Shown here piece after piece: positions 37,690 to 48,045 of a stretch of 64,000 nt of DNA. The stretch lies in assembly GCA_047528275.1 (NCBI GenBank), contig CP180023.1, positions 1,178,001 to 1,242,000 on the forward strand. The letters run 5' to 3'. A program made the position numbers and the translations under genes. A model generated the notes under the pieces. It worked only from the letters and a program-made list of their open reading frames with translations. It ran no database searches and was not told the origin of the DNA. Source of the DNA: G039954875 sp047528275. GTDB lineage: Bacteria; Bacteroidota; Bacteroidia; Flavobacteriales; Blattabacteriaceae. How positions within the stretch are numbered: position 1 is the first letter of the stretch; the number at the start of each line of letters is the position of its first letter.

Positions 37690-40284
37690 ATGCAAACTCG
37701 TCCCTATACTCATAATTCTACCCCCGACACCTTGGCATCTTTCAAGGAATTGGTAGATACCAAATTTCAATTGTACAACAGTCTTTTCATCTCGCTGCCC
37801 TTCCATCGGTTGGAAAAGACAGGGATTCTACTTTCCTTGTTTCTCTTGCACTGTGAAGACGGATATGATAAAGGACAGAGCCCACAAGAGATCGTGACAT
37901 CTTTTTTCAATCAATACACCACTTATACGGAAGCACAACAAAAAACTGATCTTTTGTTTCGATTTATTCAATACGTAGAGAGACAGGTGGTGTTGTTTGA
38001 TGCGTTGGAAGACGCTGCATTCCGTCATATTCACAACATGCAGGGTATGGGCACGCTACGGCATCTACAATCCGAGGTGATGCGTAGACAAAATCAACAG
38101 CAATTGATCAACCAATTGAAGGATTTCTCCGTACGTTTAGTGTTGACGGCTCATCCGACCCAATTTTATCCAGGAGAAGTTTTGGGCATTATCAACGACT
38201 TATCTAAAGCACTGATTAATGACGATACTACTCAGGTAAATATCTATCTGCAACAGTTGGGTAAAACGCCGTTTTTTAAAAAAGAAAAACCTACCCCTTA
38301 TGACGAAGCCGTCAGCTTGATATGGTACCTTGAAAATGTATTTTATCAAGCCGCTGATCGTATCATAGTACATTTGAAGGCGGCGTTTCCTGAAGCTGTT
38401 TGTGAAATGCATTCGTTGATCCGCATGGGATTCTGGCCTGGTGGCGATCGTGATGGTAATCCTTTTGTCCATGCGCCTACTACCCTGAAGGTAGCTCAGG
38501 CCTTACGCAAGGCCGCGATCAGATCTTACTATCGGGATGTACGCCAGCTCAAGCGCCGTCTGACCTTTAGAGGGGTAGAAGATCAGGTAGCGGTATTAGA
38601 GAAAAAACTTTATAATGAGCTCTTTACTACAGGACAAAAGCCAGCTTTGAATAAGCAAGAAATTCTTGGGATGCTTCGCCGTATACGTGATATTATCGTT
38701 GAGGAACACAATGGACTTTTTCTGCATTTGATCGAGACATTAATCAGTAAAATGACTTTGTTTGGCTTGTACTTCGCCTCGTTAGACGTGCGTCAGGACA
38801 GCTCGGTGCATAGGTCTCTATTGGAGGTAGTGGCTGCACAGACGAATGCATTACCACATCATTACAAAGACCTCGCTGAAGAGGATAAAATCAATGCCTT
38901 GTTGCAGATTGATGAAAGATTGGATCCGGCAATCTTACAAAATGCCATCCATCGAGATGTTTTGGAGACCATTATAGCGATGAAGAGCATCCAACAAACC
39001 AATGGAGAGGAGGGTGCCCATCGGTACATCATCAGTCATAGTATGGGAGTTTTAGACGTGATGGAGGTCTATGCCCTCTTTTTACTGAGTGGATGGAAAC
39101 CCGAAACACTCACCGTAGACATCGTACCTCTATTTGAAACCATCGATGACCTTCGACAAGCTGATCAAGTCATGCAGACTTTGTATAAAAATGAAGTCTA
39201 TCGCAAGCATCTGCAATTGAGGGGTTGGAAGCAGACCATCATGTTGGGTTTCTCAGACGGTACTAAAGACGGCGGTTATCTAATGGCTAATTGGAGTATT
39301 TACAAAGCTAAAGAGGCCTTGACACGCCTTTCCGAGCAGTATAGTATTGATACGGTCTTCTTCGATGGGCGAGGGGGTCCCCCAGCCCGTGGTGGTGGAA
39401 AAACCCATCAATTCTACGCCTCAATGGGTAAGTATATTGCTAGCAAGGAGATCCAACTGACTATACAAGGTCAGACGATCAGTTCGAATTTTGGCACGAT
39501 AGATGCTGCCCAATACAACATCGAACAACTCATACACGCTGGCTTGGCCAATGCTTTATTTTCTGCCTGTGACCAGACCTTATCCGATACGGAAAAGACA
39601 CTCTTGCAATCTCTGGCTGAGGAGAGTTATACTGCCTTCAGCCAATTGAAGACACATCCTCATTTCCTCGAATATTTCGATCAGGTAAGTCCTTTACGTT
39701 ATTACGCTCAAGCAAATATCGGTAGCCGTCCCTCCAAGCGTCATGCCGACGACCAGCTCAGTCTAGATGATCTGCGTGCAGTGCCTTATGTAGGTGCTTG
39801 GAGCCAACTCAAACAAAACGTGCCTGGCTACTATGGTGTAGGCACAGCACTCGAACAACTCGATCAAGCCGGACATTGGGATGAAGTGAGACGATTGTAC
39901 CAACATTCGCTCTACTTCAAAACCTTAATGGATAATTGCGAAATGGCGATGAAAAAAACCTATTTTCCATTAACGGCTCATCTGGTAGATCATCCGAAAT
40001 ACGGCGAAATCTGGAAAATGATTTATGAAGAGTTTTTACGTACGAAGACGTACGTGTTGCAGTTATCCGGTGCTACTGAATTGATGATCAGCAACCCTAG
40101 GGATGAGCAATCTATCGAAATGCGCGAACGTATCGTACTACCTTTAGCCACCATCCAACAGTATGCCTTGGCTAATATACATGATCAGGATAGTAGGGAC
40201 ATCTGTGTCCCAAAGGAGATTTGCGAGAAGCTCGTCGTGCGTTGTTCTTTCGGTCTAATCAACGCTGGAAGGAATTCCGCCTGA
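37690..40284 (+). CDS. ppc: Phosphoenolpyruvate carboxylase
   Basis: Carboxylates PEP to oxaloacetate, refilling the TCA cycle. 864 residues. The catalytic LTAHPTQ (near 154), the GFWPGGDRDGNP loop (near 247), LGFSDGTKDGGYLMANW (near 520) and FDGRGGPPARGGGKT (near 558) are all kept. The short PEPCase form is usual in Bacteroidota. With SucAB, LpdA and SucC it indicates an active cycle that also feeds amino-acid synthesis such as Dap. Confidence 0.96.
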   Translation: MQTRPYTHNSTPDTLASFKELVDTKFQLYNSLFISLPFHRLEKTGILLSLFLLHCEDGYDKGQSPQEIVTSFFNQYTTYTEAQQKTDLLFRFIQYVERQVVLFDALEDAAFRHIHNMQGMGTLRHLQSEVMRRQNQQQLINQLKDFSVRLVLTAHPTQFYPGEVLGIINDLSKALINDDTTQVNIYLQQLGKTPFFKKEKPTPYDEAVSLIWYLENVFYQAADRIIVHLKAAFPEAVCEMHSLIRMGFWPGGDRDGNPFVHAPTTLKVAQALRKAAIRSYYRDVRQLKRRLTFRGVEDQVAVLEKKLYNELFTTGQKPALNKQEILGMLRRIRDIIVEEHNGLFLHLIETLISKMTLFGLYFASLDVRQDSSVHRSLLEVVAAQTNALPHHYKDLAEEDKINALLQIDERLDPAILQNAIHRDVLETIIAMKSIQQTNGEEGAHRYIISHSMGVLDVMEVYALFLLSGWKPETLTVDIVPLFETIDDLRQADQVMQTLYKNEVYRKHLQLRGWKQTIMLGFSDGTKDGGYLMANWSIYKAKEALTRLSEQYSIDTVFFDGRGGPPARGGGKTHQFYASMGKYIASKEIQLTIQGQTISSNFGTIDAAQYNIEQLIHAGLANALFSACDQTLSDTEKTLLQSLAEESYTAFSQLKTHPHFLEYFDQVSPLRYYAQANIGSRPSKRHADDQLSLDDLRAVPYVGAWSQLKQNVPGYYGVGTALEQLDQAGHWDEVRRLYQHSLYFKTLMDNCEMAMKKTYFPLTAHLVDHPKYGEIWKMIYEEFLRTKTYVLQLSGATELMISNPRDEQSIEMRERIVLPLATIQQYALANIHDQDSRDICVPKEICEKLVVRCSFGLINAGRNSA

Positions 40285-40384
40285 GTTTATATTCTGATTT
40301 TTTCAGCCTTTTTCCTTAGATTGTTTTCCCAATAAATAAGCAAAATTGAGTTATCTTGGCTGTTTTCTAGGCATACATTGAGAA

Positions 40385-41470
40385 ATGAGAAGAATGAACC
40401 ACTATTGCGTAATTTTAGCCGGCGGAGTAGGTAGTCGTTTTTGGCCGGTGAGTACAAGAGCTTATCCCAAACAGTTTTATGACATCTTAGGAGTAGGCAG
40501 AACTTTGATACAGCAAACTTTTGTCAGGGTTTCCGAATTGGTTTCGTTGGAAAATATTTTTGTCATCACTCATGAGGATTATGAATATTTGGTGTATGAG
40601 CAATTACCTGAATTACCCAAGTCCAATTTACTTCTAGAGCCTTTCATGATGAATACGGCACCAAGTATTGCCTATGCTTCTTTCAGGATACAATTGCGCA
40701 ATAAGAATGCTTCTATCCTCATCGTTCCATCGGATCATTTGATCACTGAAGAGAAACAATTCTATGAGATTCTTCAATGGGCTTTTCAAAAGGCAGTCCA
40801 AGGTGAGCGCTTGATCACCTTAGGGATAAAACCCAGCCGTCCTGATACAGGTTATGGGTATATGCAATTCGTTTCAGAAGACCATTCATCGCCCATCAAA
40901 AAGGTGAAGACCTTTGTGGAAAAACCTTCTCATGAAATCGCAATCGAATTCTTGCATTCAGGTGATTTCTTATGGAATTCCGGCATATTTGTATGGAACG
41001 TCCAAACCATATTAAATGCCTTCAGAAAACATTTGCCCGAGATGTACGAAACCTTTGATAGAGGAAAGGGGAAAATTGGCGGTGAAGAGGAACAAATTTT
41101 TATCCGATCGATATTTCCCACCTTGCAGCGGATCTCCATTGATTATGGCATCTTAGAAAAAGTCGATAATGTTTACGTGATCCCTTCCTATTTCGGATGG
41201 AGCGATTTGGGGACTTGGGGCATACTTTACGATAAAATTCCTAAAGATGCCTCAGGTAATGCTTTGATGGGTAAAAAAGTACTCTTTTATGAAGCCAAAA
41301 ACAATATCGTCTGTTTAAAAGGTGATAAAGCGGCGATCATAGAGGGGTTAAATGATTATATTGTAGTAGGGACATCAAAAGCTTTACTCATCTGTAGAAA
41401 GGAAAAAGAGCAAGAGATCAAAAGGTTTGTCAATGATTTGAAGATTGAAAGAGGTGAAGAATTTTTATAA
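40385..41470 (+). CDS. manC: Mannose-1-phosphate guanylyltransferase
   Basis: Makes GDP-mannose from mannose-1-phosphate and GTP. 361 residues with the pyrophosphorylase signature LAGGVGSRFWPVSTRAYPKQ (about 11-30), VPSDHLI and FVEKPS, a GT-A nucleotidyl fold; there is no fused isomerase domain. ATG 40385 and 40394 are both possible. GDP-mannose would supply the glycosyltransferases at 3.6-6.3 kb, although a particular product cannot be named. Confidence 0.9.
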   Translation: MRRMNHYCVILAGGVGSRFWPVSTRAYPKQFYDILGVGRTLIQQTFVRVSELVSLENIFVITHEDYEYLVYEQLPELPKSNLLLEPFMMNTAPSIAYASFRIQLRNKNASILIVPSDHLITEEKQFYEILQWAFQKAVQGERLITLGIKPSRPDTGYGYMQFVSEDHSSPIKKVKTFVEKPSHEIAIEFLHSGDFLWNSGIFVWNVQTILNAFRKHLPEMYETFDRGKGKIGGEEEQIFIRSIFPTLQRISIDYGILEKVDNVYVIPSYFGWSDLGTWGILYDKIPKDASGNALMGKKVLFYEAKNNIVCLKGDKAAIIEGLNDYIVVGTSKALLICRKEKEQEIKRFVNDLKIERGEEFL

Positions 41471-41532
41471 TCAATCCTTTGACAGGAGCAGATAAAGATA
41501 GAGGCCTTATTTTTATACCAAACCCTATCATT

Positions 41533-43383
41533 ATGAGGAATACACTGACTACCCTTATCTTTTTCATGAGTTGTCTGATGCTTGCCCAAGTGCGGCATAA
41601 AGTAGCGTTGGGTGAAACGATCTACAAGCTCAGCAAACAATACAAAGTAACCATCCAAGAGATATTTCAAGCCAACCCTGGTTTAAAAGACAAACCTTTG
41701 AAAATAGATAAGATAATCCTTATACCTAGGGAAAAAGTTACCATTTCGGACGCTGTTGCAGAAAAGGATCAAGTACTGACGCATCAGGTACAAAGCGGAG
41801 AGACCCTTTATGTGATATCCAAAAAATACGGTATAAGTATAGAAACTTTAGTCAAAGAAAATCCTCATTTATCCCAAGGATTGAAACAAGGCGATATTTT
41901 GTCTATCACCCCCAAAAACACAGAACGTTCTGTAGTTAGTAATCAGAGTAATACTCAAGCATACAATAAAAAGAGCAGTTTCTATCAAGTACAAGCAAAA
42001 GAAACTCTCTATGGTATCAGTAGACGTCTAGGCGTATCTCAAGAAGAATTGCAAAAGATCAATCTCAATTTAAAAAACGGCTTAAAGAAAGGTATGACTT
42101 TACGCCTTCCAGTGAAAAAAGATTCGGTACGGACACAAGAAAGTATTCCAAATAAGTCTCCTTTAAAAACATCAGTCAAAGACCCTGGATATGATGACAT
42201 CATCTATATCATCAAAGAGGGTGATACAATGTTTAGCATCATGCGGAATTACGACATCAGTCTAGAAGATCTTTTGAATCACAATCCTGAGCTGAAAAAA
42301 GGTTTGAAAGCTGGCATGGAGCTGAAGATTTCTACAAACAAAAGGATAACTTACAAAGTTGCACCAACGCAAGACGGGATTAATATTGTACTGATGCTCC
42401 CTTTGCTCGCTCAAGAAACTCGTACTAGCGAACTCAGCAAACATGCCATATCTTTCTATCTCGGTGCCAAATACGCAATAGATACTATAGCCAAAAAGGA
42501 GAAGATCTATATCAAAGTTTTTGATACAGAAAATAACAAAAGTAAAATAGAAAAGTTTCTTGACACCTATGACTTTTTACCCATACATGCAGTAATAGGC
42601 CCCTTTTTCCGATCAAGTGTAGAGAAAGTAGCCCGAGCCCTAAAAAATGAGAAGATCCCTGTGATTTCTCCATTAACTGCTTCAGAAGCTTTAGATATTT
42701 ATCCCAATGTTGTTCAAGCCGAGGTCAAAGATCAATATTTAGTGGAACCTATCGTAGAGGAGATCAAACGTTTGTCTTCCTCAGCCCAGACCGTGTATCT
42801 GGTCGTTGCAAAAAAAGCCAAACCAATGGCACAATACCTCAAATCTCTACTCTCAAATCGGCAAACCTTGATGCGTGTCATAGAGATCGATGAGCTTTTA
42901 AATATTCCAACTGATACGTCGCCTTTCTTTACTGTTTTGTTAGGAGAAGATCCAGTGCTCGGTCAATCCTTTATAAAAGGCGTACAAAACTTTGAGCCCA
43001 GTCAAGTGATCCCCTTAGGGGTTGGATATAACGAAGTTTATTATAAAAACATCGCTCTGTTAAAGAAATACAGGTTTGTCTTCACAGTGAAGTACCATAC
43101 CAATAAAAATGAAGCTACTACACAGCAAACGCTTGATGAACTTCATAAAAAATTTGATCAAGCTCCAGATAAATACAAATTACTGGGCTTTGATCTCACT
43201 TTTGATCTTTTAGAGCGTCTCTTGAAGCACAGGAAATTGTTACATCATCTTCCAGGGAAGGAATCAGCACGTTTGGTGGCCAAATATCATTATGAAAAAT
43301 TGCCTTCAGGTGGCTATGCCAACAAAGGTGTATGGCTGATTCGCTTAAGATCTTCTACAGTATCTGATGTATTAAAAGATTGA
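41533..43383 (+). CDS. Secreted protein with four LysM domains and a periplasmic-binding-like domain
   Basis: 616 residues from the ATG at 41533, which begins a signal peptide (MRNTLTTLIFFMSCLMLAQV). Four LysM modules follow, near residues 22-66, 85-130, 152-195 and 226-270, each with a GETxYxIS- or GDTMFSIM-type core that binds peptidoglycan. Residues from about 280 to the end look like a type-1 periplasmic-binding fold (IVLMLPLLAQ, HAVIGPFFRSSVEKVARAL, IPVISPLTASEAL). Such proteins are common in Bacteroidota and probably link cell-wall sensing to ligand binding; the true role is unknown. Confidence 0.85.
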   Translation: MRNTLTTLIFFMSCLMLAQVRHKVALGETIYKLSKQYKVTIQEIFQANPGLKDKPLKIDKIILIPREKVTISDAVAEKDQVLTHQVQSGETLYVISKKYGISIETLVKENPHLSQGLKQGDILSITPKNTERSVVSNQSNTQAYNKKSSFYQVQAKETLYGISRRLGVSQEELQKINLNLKNGLKKGMTLRLPVKKDSVRTQESIPNKSPLKTSVKDPGYDDIIYIIKEGDTMFSIMRNYDISLEDLLNHNPELKKGLKAGMELKISTNKRITYKVAPTQDGINIVLMLPLLAQETRTSELSKHAISFYLGAKYAIDTIAKKEKIYIKVFDTENNKSKIEKFLDTYDFLPIHAVIGPFFRSSVEKVARALKNEKIPVISPLTASEALDIYPNVVQAEVKDQYLVEPIVEEIKRLSSSAQTVYLVVAKKAKPMAQYLKSLLSNRQTLMRVIEIDELLNIPTDTSPFFTVLLGEDPVLGQSFIKGVQNFEPSQVIPLGVGYNEVYYKNIALLKKYRFVFTVKYHTNKNEATTQQTLDELHKKFDQAPDKYKLLGFDLTFDLLERLLKHRKLLHHLPGKESARLVAKYHYEKLPSGGYANKGVWLIRLRSSTVSDVLKD

Positions 43384-43424
43384 TCTCAAGGCTATAGGGG
43401 AAGATCAGTGATGAACTTATTTTT

Positions 43425-43973
43425 CTACCTCACATGAGAGTTTGCTAAGTTGTGACCAATGTTTACCCTTTTCAATTGTTCTCTGATCATCTTGACATGG
43501 TCTTCTAAAAGTCCTGCTTTATCCAATTTTTTGACCTCTGTCAATAATTTCTCGGCCTCCCTTTTTCGACCTTTTGAGCCAGCTGCTACAGCTATATGCA
43601 ACTTAGCTAGTGCTTGATTTTGTTTGAATTTCAACCCAAGTTCAAGCGCCTTCCGCATATAGTGCTCGGATTGGTAGATACTGGTGTTTGATGCCAATAA
43701 ACCGTTGAGGAAATAATAATAAGCATCCTGGCTCTTGATTAGTTGTGATTTAGGATTTTTGATGTATCCTAACCATTTTTTGACACCATCGAGATCTTTT
43801 TTGCAGAGTCTGACAAAGGCCATGATCAAAAATTCATTCCTAAAAAAGAGAGCTAAAGGTATCATGCTCAAAAAGAACAGAAAGATTCCCCACCCTGACT
43901 CGCGATGCTTGAAGGCGTAGATTGCTCCGAGAAATATCAGACCGGTAAAAAGAAGTTTAATGTATTTGTTCAT
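43425..43973 (-). CDS. Membrane protein with TPR-like helices, unknown function
   Basis: 182 residues: two membrane helices near 6-22 and 28-45 (LLFTGLIFLGAIYAF, WGIFLFFLSMIPLALFF), then a soluble part with repeated helix pairs (AYYYFLNGLLASNTSIYQSE, HYMRKALELGLKFKQNQALA). The arrangement is found in Bacteroidota-specific hypotheticals. It converges on the LysM gene and starts 32 bases after the end of the next gene on its own strand, so it may share its transcript. Confidence 0.65.
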   Translation of the reverse strand: MNKYIKLLFTGLIFLGAIYAFKHRESGWGIFLFFLSMIPLALFFRNEFLIMAFVRLCKKDLDGVKKWLGYIKNPKSQLIKSQDAYYYFLNGLLASNTSIYQSEHYMRKALELGLKFKQNQALAKLHIAVAAGSKGRKREAEKLLTEVKKLDKAGLLEDHVKMIREQLKRVNIGHNLANSHVR

Positions 43974-44004
43974 GAATCAATTTTTTTAAATCTTCGAGAG
44001 AAGA

Positions 44005-44697
44005 TTACTCTTTTTTTTTAAAAATGACTTTTATCCATTGCATGAGATCTCCATAATTGGATGCATTTAATCCATGTCCAGCTTCGTATTCCTTATAAAG
44101 GTATGGGATCTTGTAATGATCGAATATGATTGGTCCTTGTCTAGCCCATGCGATTGGGATAATGAGATCTTCTTTCCCATGAGAAACGAAAAAATTCAAG
44201 TGTGTATAGTCGACTCTCTTAACTTCTTTGGGTAAGAGATTCTTGTGAGGAAATCCGCTCAAGACAATCACCTTACTCACCTTTTTAGGATGATGTAGTG
44301 CGATAGCATAGCTCAAAATAGCACCTTGACTAAAGCCACAGAGCCATACACGATTTTTATCCAGTTGATAGTGCACCACAGCTTCATCGATAAAAGAAGT
44401 GATCTTCTTACGCGCTTGGATAGCCTGTGGGAGGTCTACAGTAGGTCTTTCTCCCGAAAAATCCATCGCATACCATGCAAATCCACCAAAGGCTAGAGGA
44501 TGCAAAGCTTGTAGACTGATGACGAAAAAATCTGCTGGTAGATCTTTTACCAAGGAAAAAAGATCCTTTTCATCAGCCCCATAGCCATGGATGATCAAAA
44601 ACATGGGCGGCGTTGTTATGGCTGTCAAATGAGGTCTAATCAAGTGTTTGATAGATAGTGTCTCTAAAAGTATCATGGGCATGGGTTGGTTCTTCAA
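44005..44697 (-). CDS. Alpha/beta-hydrolase, phospholipase/carboxylesterase type
   Basis: 230 residues. The nucleophile elbow GFSQGA holds the catalytic Ser, followed by Asp (SHGKEDLIIP) and His (EAGHGLN), the triad of the LYPLA/YpfH-type esterases; the oxyanion region is LIIHGYGADEKD. No signal peptide. Substrate not predictable. It is followed on the minus strand by the TPR membrane protein; upstream lies the TIGR02757 remnant. Confidence 0.85.
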   Translation of the reverse strand: MKNQPMPMILLETLSIKHLIRPHLTAITTPPMFLIIHGYGADEKDLFSLVKDLPADFFVISLQALHPLAFGGFAWYAMDFSGERPTVDLPQAIQARKKITSFIDEAVVHYQLDKNRVWLCGFSQGAILSYAIALHHPKKVSKVIVLSGFPHKNLLPKEVKRVDYTHLNFFVSHGKEDLIIPIAWARQGPIIFDHYKIPYLYKEYEAGHGLNASNYGDLMQWIKVIFKKKE

Positions 44698-44765
44698 TTG
44701 GGGGACAAGGAAAATTTTATCCTTGGGAGATTTTGCAAATGCGAAACTATGAAAAATGTTATAGA

Positions 44766-45528
44766 TTAAAAATTCTCAAATACTCCAAGAGTAAACAATG
44801 TAAAATAATACTTCACGGGGTCTTTTTGGTCAAACGATCTGATGTTTTGATCCAGTACCATCACAGCCTTGATGTCGTTTTGTCTTCTCGAGAGCAAACC
44901 CAGTTTCCTAGCAACTCGTCCCGAATGTGTATCGAGCGGGCAAAAGAGCTTTGGGTGCAGGATATTCTTCCACAAGCCCAGGTCTACTCCAGTACGGTCT
45001 TTTCGTACCATCCAACGCAAAAACATATATGCACAGGTATTTGGAGGCGGAGCCTTTCTCAGGATTGGGGAGGTGCTTCTAGGTACGTTTTTCATAGGGG
45101 ATGGGGAAAAGATTTTACGAAAACGTATAACACCCTCTCTTGGGGTAGCCTTTTTCGGATCAATCGTAAAGAGGTCTTCCAATCCACCATGCTTTTGATA
45201 GATTTATTACAGCAAAGTCAGGAGGTGTACCATATCGGTAAATTGAAAAGTATACTATTTGAAGTCTCTCAAATGTTTAATATTTTTTTGATTTGTGATG
45301 AAAAATGAATTTATGATGACTCTCATTCATCAGAATCATTCACCACCGGGCATTTCGGAGAATCGTCTCGCACTTCCCCAAGCGATAAATACCTTCAAAA
45401 ACCGATGGTTTGGATGTTCTCTTTTTTTTGAAAAAAAGGTGTAGGATCTGTATTGGATCCGATTCGATGAAATCTGGCTGATTGTATTGCAATACTTTTT
45501 CTTCTAGGAAAGTTTTCAATTCGTTCAT
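44766..45528 (-). pseudogene. Remnant of a TIGR02757-family protein
   Basis: N-terminal piece from 45528: ELKTFLEEKVLQYNQPDFIE, then SDPIQILHLFFKKK and a stop at 45340. C-terminal piece from 45182: KHGGLEDLFT (just before), then MFLRWMVRKDRTGVDLGLWK, PLDTHSGRVARKLGLLSRRQ and FDQKDPVKYYFTLFTLGVFE. The middle (45180-45340) survives only as scrambled frames. The family is a conserved Bacteroidota protein of DNA-glycosylase-like fold with unknown role, often beside an ABC ATPase as here (47.2 kb). Confidence 0.7.
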
Positions 45529-47243
45529 GGAATCGAGCTATTTTTTTATTGACCGGTTAAAATTAATCCATATTTAACATTATTGATGAGGGCATCCACC
45601 TCCCAAAATCATAAAACGATCCTCATTTTGATCTTTTTTAGAAAGTGGTTAGGGGTTCTGGTTAGAGGATTGAGGTGTTGAAACTTCTTTAGAAGAAGGT
45701 TGATCTATAACCTGAGTCCATCTAAAAAACAATCATTCTTCGTAGAGACCATCATTTATCCTTTTTTGTCTATCATACGGATAAGCATTAGAGGCTATTG
45801 CTTCTCGATCTTTTCATTTTCTTTTTAAACATTTTTCTTATATCCTTGAATTCTTCCTGAATTTCTTTCTAGAGTTCTCTGATTTTTAGATTTTTCTCTT
45901 TGAATTGTTCTATGGCCCGTAGATCCCACTGATTTCGAGATACATCTTTGTAGATTTATTGGGTTCTTTCTATTAATTTCTTTCTTTAGTGTTGCATCGA
46001 TCATTTCCCAACCCTGTCTAATACTTTATCTTTTCTTCTTATTTTTTTTTTGTAGTATACGGATTCTCGAATGTTCAGAATGTACCATCGGATTTAGATA
46101 TCTTTTTTCTCGAGTTGTTCATGATATATCATCTCCATCAGAAGATACTTTCATTCTCCCCACATCTAGTCACCTACCAACAAGCCTATCAACATTATAT
46201 ACTTACCCGATTCTTCATAAGAATAGATATTGAGGTCTCCCATAGTGATGAAGCAGGTGGTTAGGATAGACAAAGAGATATACGGGCGTCAAAACCATAC
46301 GCAAGAGGTAATCCAATAGGGAAAGTGGGGGTATGTCAAACGCAATACAATCCAAGAGCTTAGAAACCTTATATACCAGTTGTAGATCATATGAAAATTA
46401 TCCTTCTTGCAAGAACGCAGTATAGATGAGCTCGAACAGATGCGATTATACCACAAAACCACATAAACAAGGAAATCCACACCATGATCAGTCACGCAAA
46501 AAACTGAACTAGTTTGACTTGCATCATGCGCTTGACGTTTTTCCGGTTCGTCCGTATCTACAAGCTACTACGCACCCTGCAGAGGATATGATAGAGTGGG
46601 AAGTCTATAGAGACTATAAAGTAGTAAGCCTGTTCCACTTTAGTAGACCCCAAAGTCTACCATCAGCATGCTGATGAGTTTGAAGATAAACATCCTCAAG
46701 AGATTGGCGATGAAAATATGGAATCACTTGTTGTCGCGGTCAAAAAATCATATCCCAATCCATAGGAAGGCTCTGAAAAAAAATACCGGGGAAATAGAGG
46801 AGATTTTGAATATCCCCAAACAACTCACTGTGGATGAAGTAAAAGTCCGCTTTCTGAGGAAAAGCAAGTAGATATGATTGAATGAGATGGAGAGTACTAT
46901 CGGGCGCTTCCTTGCTATACTCGCTCCACTGTCAAACCTCTGTCTTGAGCTGGCCTTTTTATACCTGCTCCATGCCAACAGTCTCTGTGCTTTTATAGAG
47001 GGATAAAGCTCTAAAACTCCTATAGGAAGTAGAAGTGCTGATACTCCTGTAGGATCCCAGTGCCCCAACCTAAGCGAACACAAGGTCATCCAGTAATAAT
47101 TCAGGATGAGTACACCGATGCATGAACTATAGCACCGCTTGCAGAGAAAAAAAACAACAGATCGACAGGGCAGCTAATAACTGGAGTAGAAGGAAAAAAT
47201 CCCCTCTCAGAAGAATAGCTCTATCAAAAAAATATCTTTTCAT
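45529..47243. other. Long decayed region, no family recognised
   Basis: On the minus strand near 45940-45870 pieces such as QWDLRAIEQFKEKNLKI and EIQEEFKDIRKMFKKKMK suggest a coiled-coil protein ending near 45590 with MILGGGCPHQ. On the plus strand from 46660 to 46940, KHPQEIGDENMESLVVAV, EEILNIPKQLTVDEVKVRF and DGEYYRALPCYTRSTVK suggest a second dead gene. Stops and frame changes in both. I could not assign either. Confidence 0.4.
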
Positions 47244-47921
47244 TTATAGAAACGAAGAAACCAATACACCATTCTTCATTTCCATTTTTCTGTCAGCCAT
47301 ATCGGCTAATTCAATATTGTGGGTGATAATGACAAAGGTCTGCCTAAAGAGTTCTCTAAGAGAGAAGAAGAGTTCGTGCAATTCTTTGGCGTTTTCCGAA
47401 TCTAGATTTCCAGAAGGTTCATCCGCAAAGATCACCTTGGGCTTATTGATGAGGGCCCGAGCGATGGCCACACGTTGCTGTTCTCCACCAGACAGTGCAG
47501 CAGGTTTATGCTCAATCCGGTGAGACAACTTCAGATAGTTGAGTAGCTCTAGGGCTTTTTTCTTTACCGTCTTTGTATCCCGTCTCCCGATGAAGCCTGG
47601 AAGGCAAACATTTTCCAATGCAGTGAATTCCGGGAGCAAATGATGAAACTGAAAGATGAAACCGATGTGTTGGTTGCGGAAACAGGATAAGCTTTTACCT
47701 GTCAGATAGCTGATCTCTATCCCATCAATTTCAATACGGGTAATAATGCCTTGCTGCAGCGTAGGTTTTTCCAAGGTGCCCAAAATCTGCAGTAATGTAC
47801 TCTTCCCTGCACCAGACGCTCCTATAATCGATACAATTGCTCCCCGATCTACTGAGATATCTAGGCCTTTTAATACCTTTATTTCTCCAAAAGATTTGTA
47901 AATACCTTGGGCTCGGATCAT
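47244..47921 (-). CDS. lolD: ABC transporter ATP-binding protein, LolD-like
   Basis: 225 residues from the ATG at 47921. Walker A GASGAGKST (34-42), Q-loop in FIFQFHHLLP, signature LSGGEQQRVAIARAL, Walker B VIFADEPSGN and the H-loop ITHN are in order. The closest pattern is LolD/MacB-type ATPases, which with LolCE extract lipoproteins from the inner membrane. The matching permease is not in the window, so LolD versus FtsE or MacB remains open. It diverges from sucC across 124 bases. Confidence 0.85.
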   Translation of the reverse strand: MIRAQGIYKSFGEIKVLKGLDISVDRGAIVSIIGASGAGKSTLLQILGTLEKPTLQQGIITRIEIDGIEISYLTGKSLSCFRNQHIGFIFQFHHLLPEFTALENVCLPGFIGRRDTKTVKKKALELLNYLKLSHRIEHKPAALSGGEQQRVAIARALINKPKVIFADEPSGNLDSENAKELHELFFSLRELFRQTFVIITHNIELADMADRKMEMKNGVLVSSFL

Positions 47922-48015
47922 AGGATATGGATGAAAAAATCCTGTTGCGAATTTAAAAGATAAAAACCAGATCAGGGTCAGGACTTTGTTCGACGACAAA
48001 TAGATCTTTTTTTTC

Positions 48016-48023
48016 TACATTTG
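48016..48023 (+). promoter_or_regulatory. -7 box (TAnnTTTG) before sucC
   Basis: TACATTTG, an exact match to the Bacteroidota -7 element, lies 22 bases before the sucC ATG. The nearest TTTG upstream (47985-47988) is 27 bases away, longer than usual, so the -33 element is uncertain. Confidence 0.4.
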
Positions 48024-48045
48024 CCCAAAGAGAAAAATTCTATTG

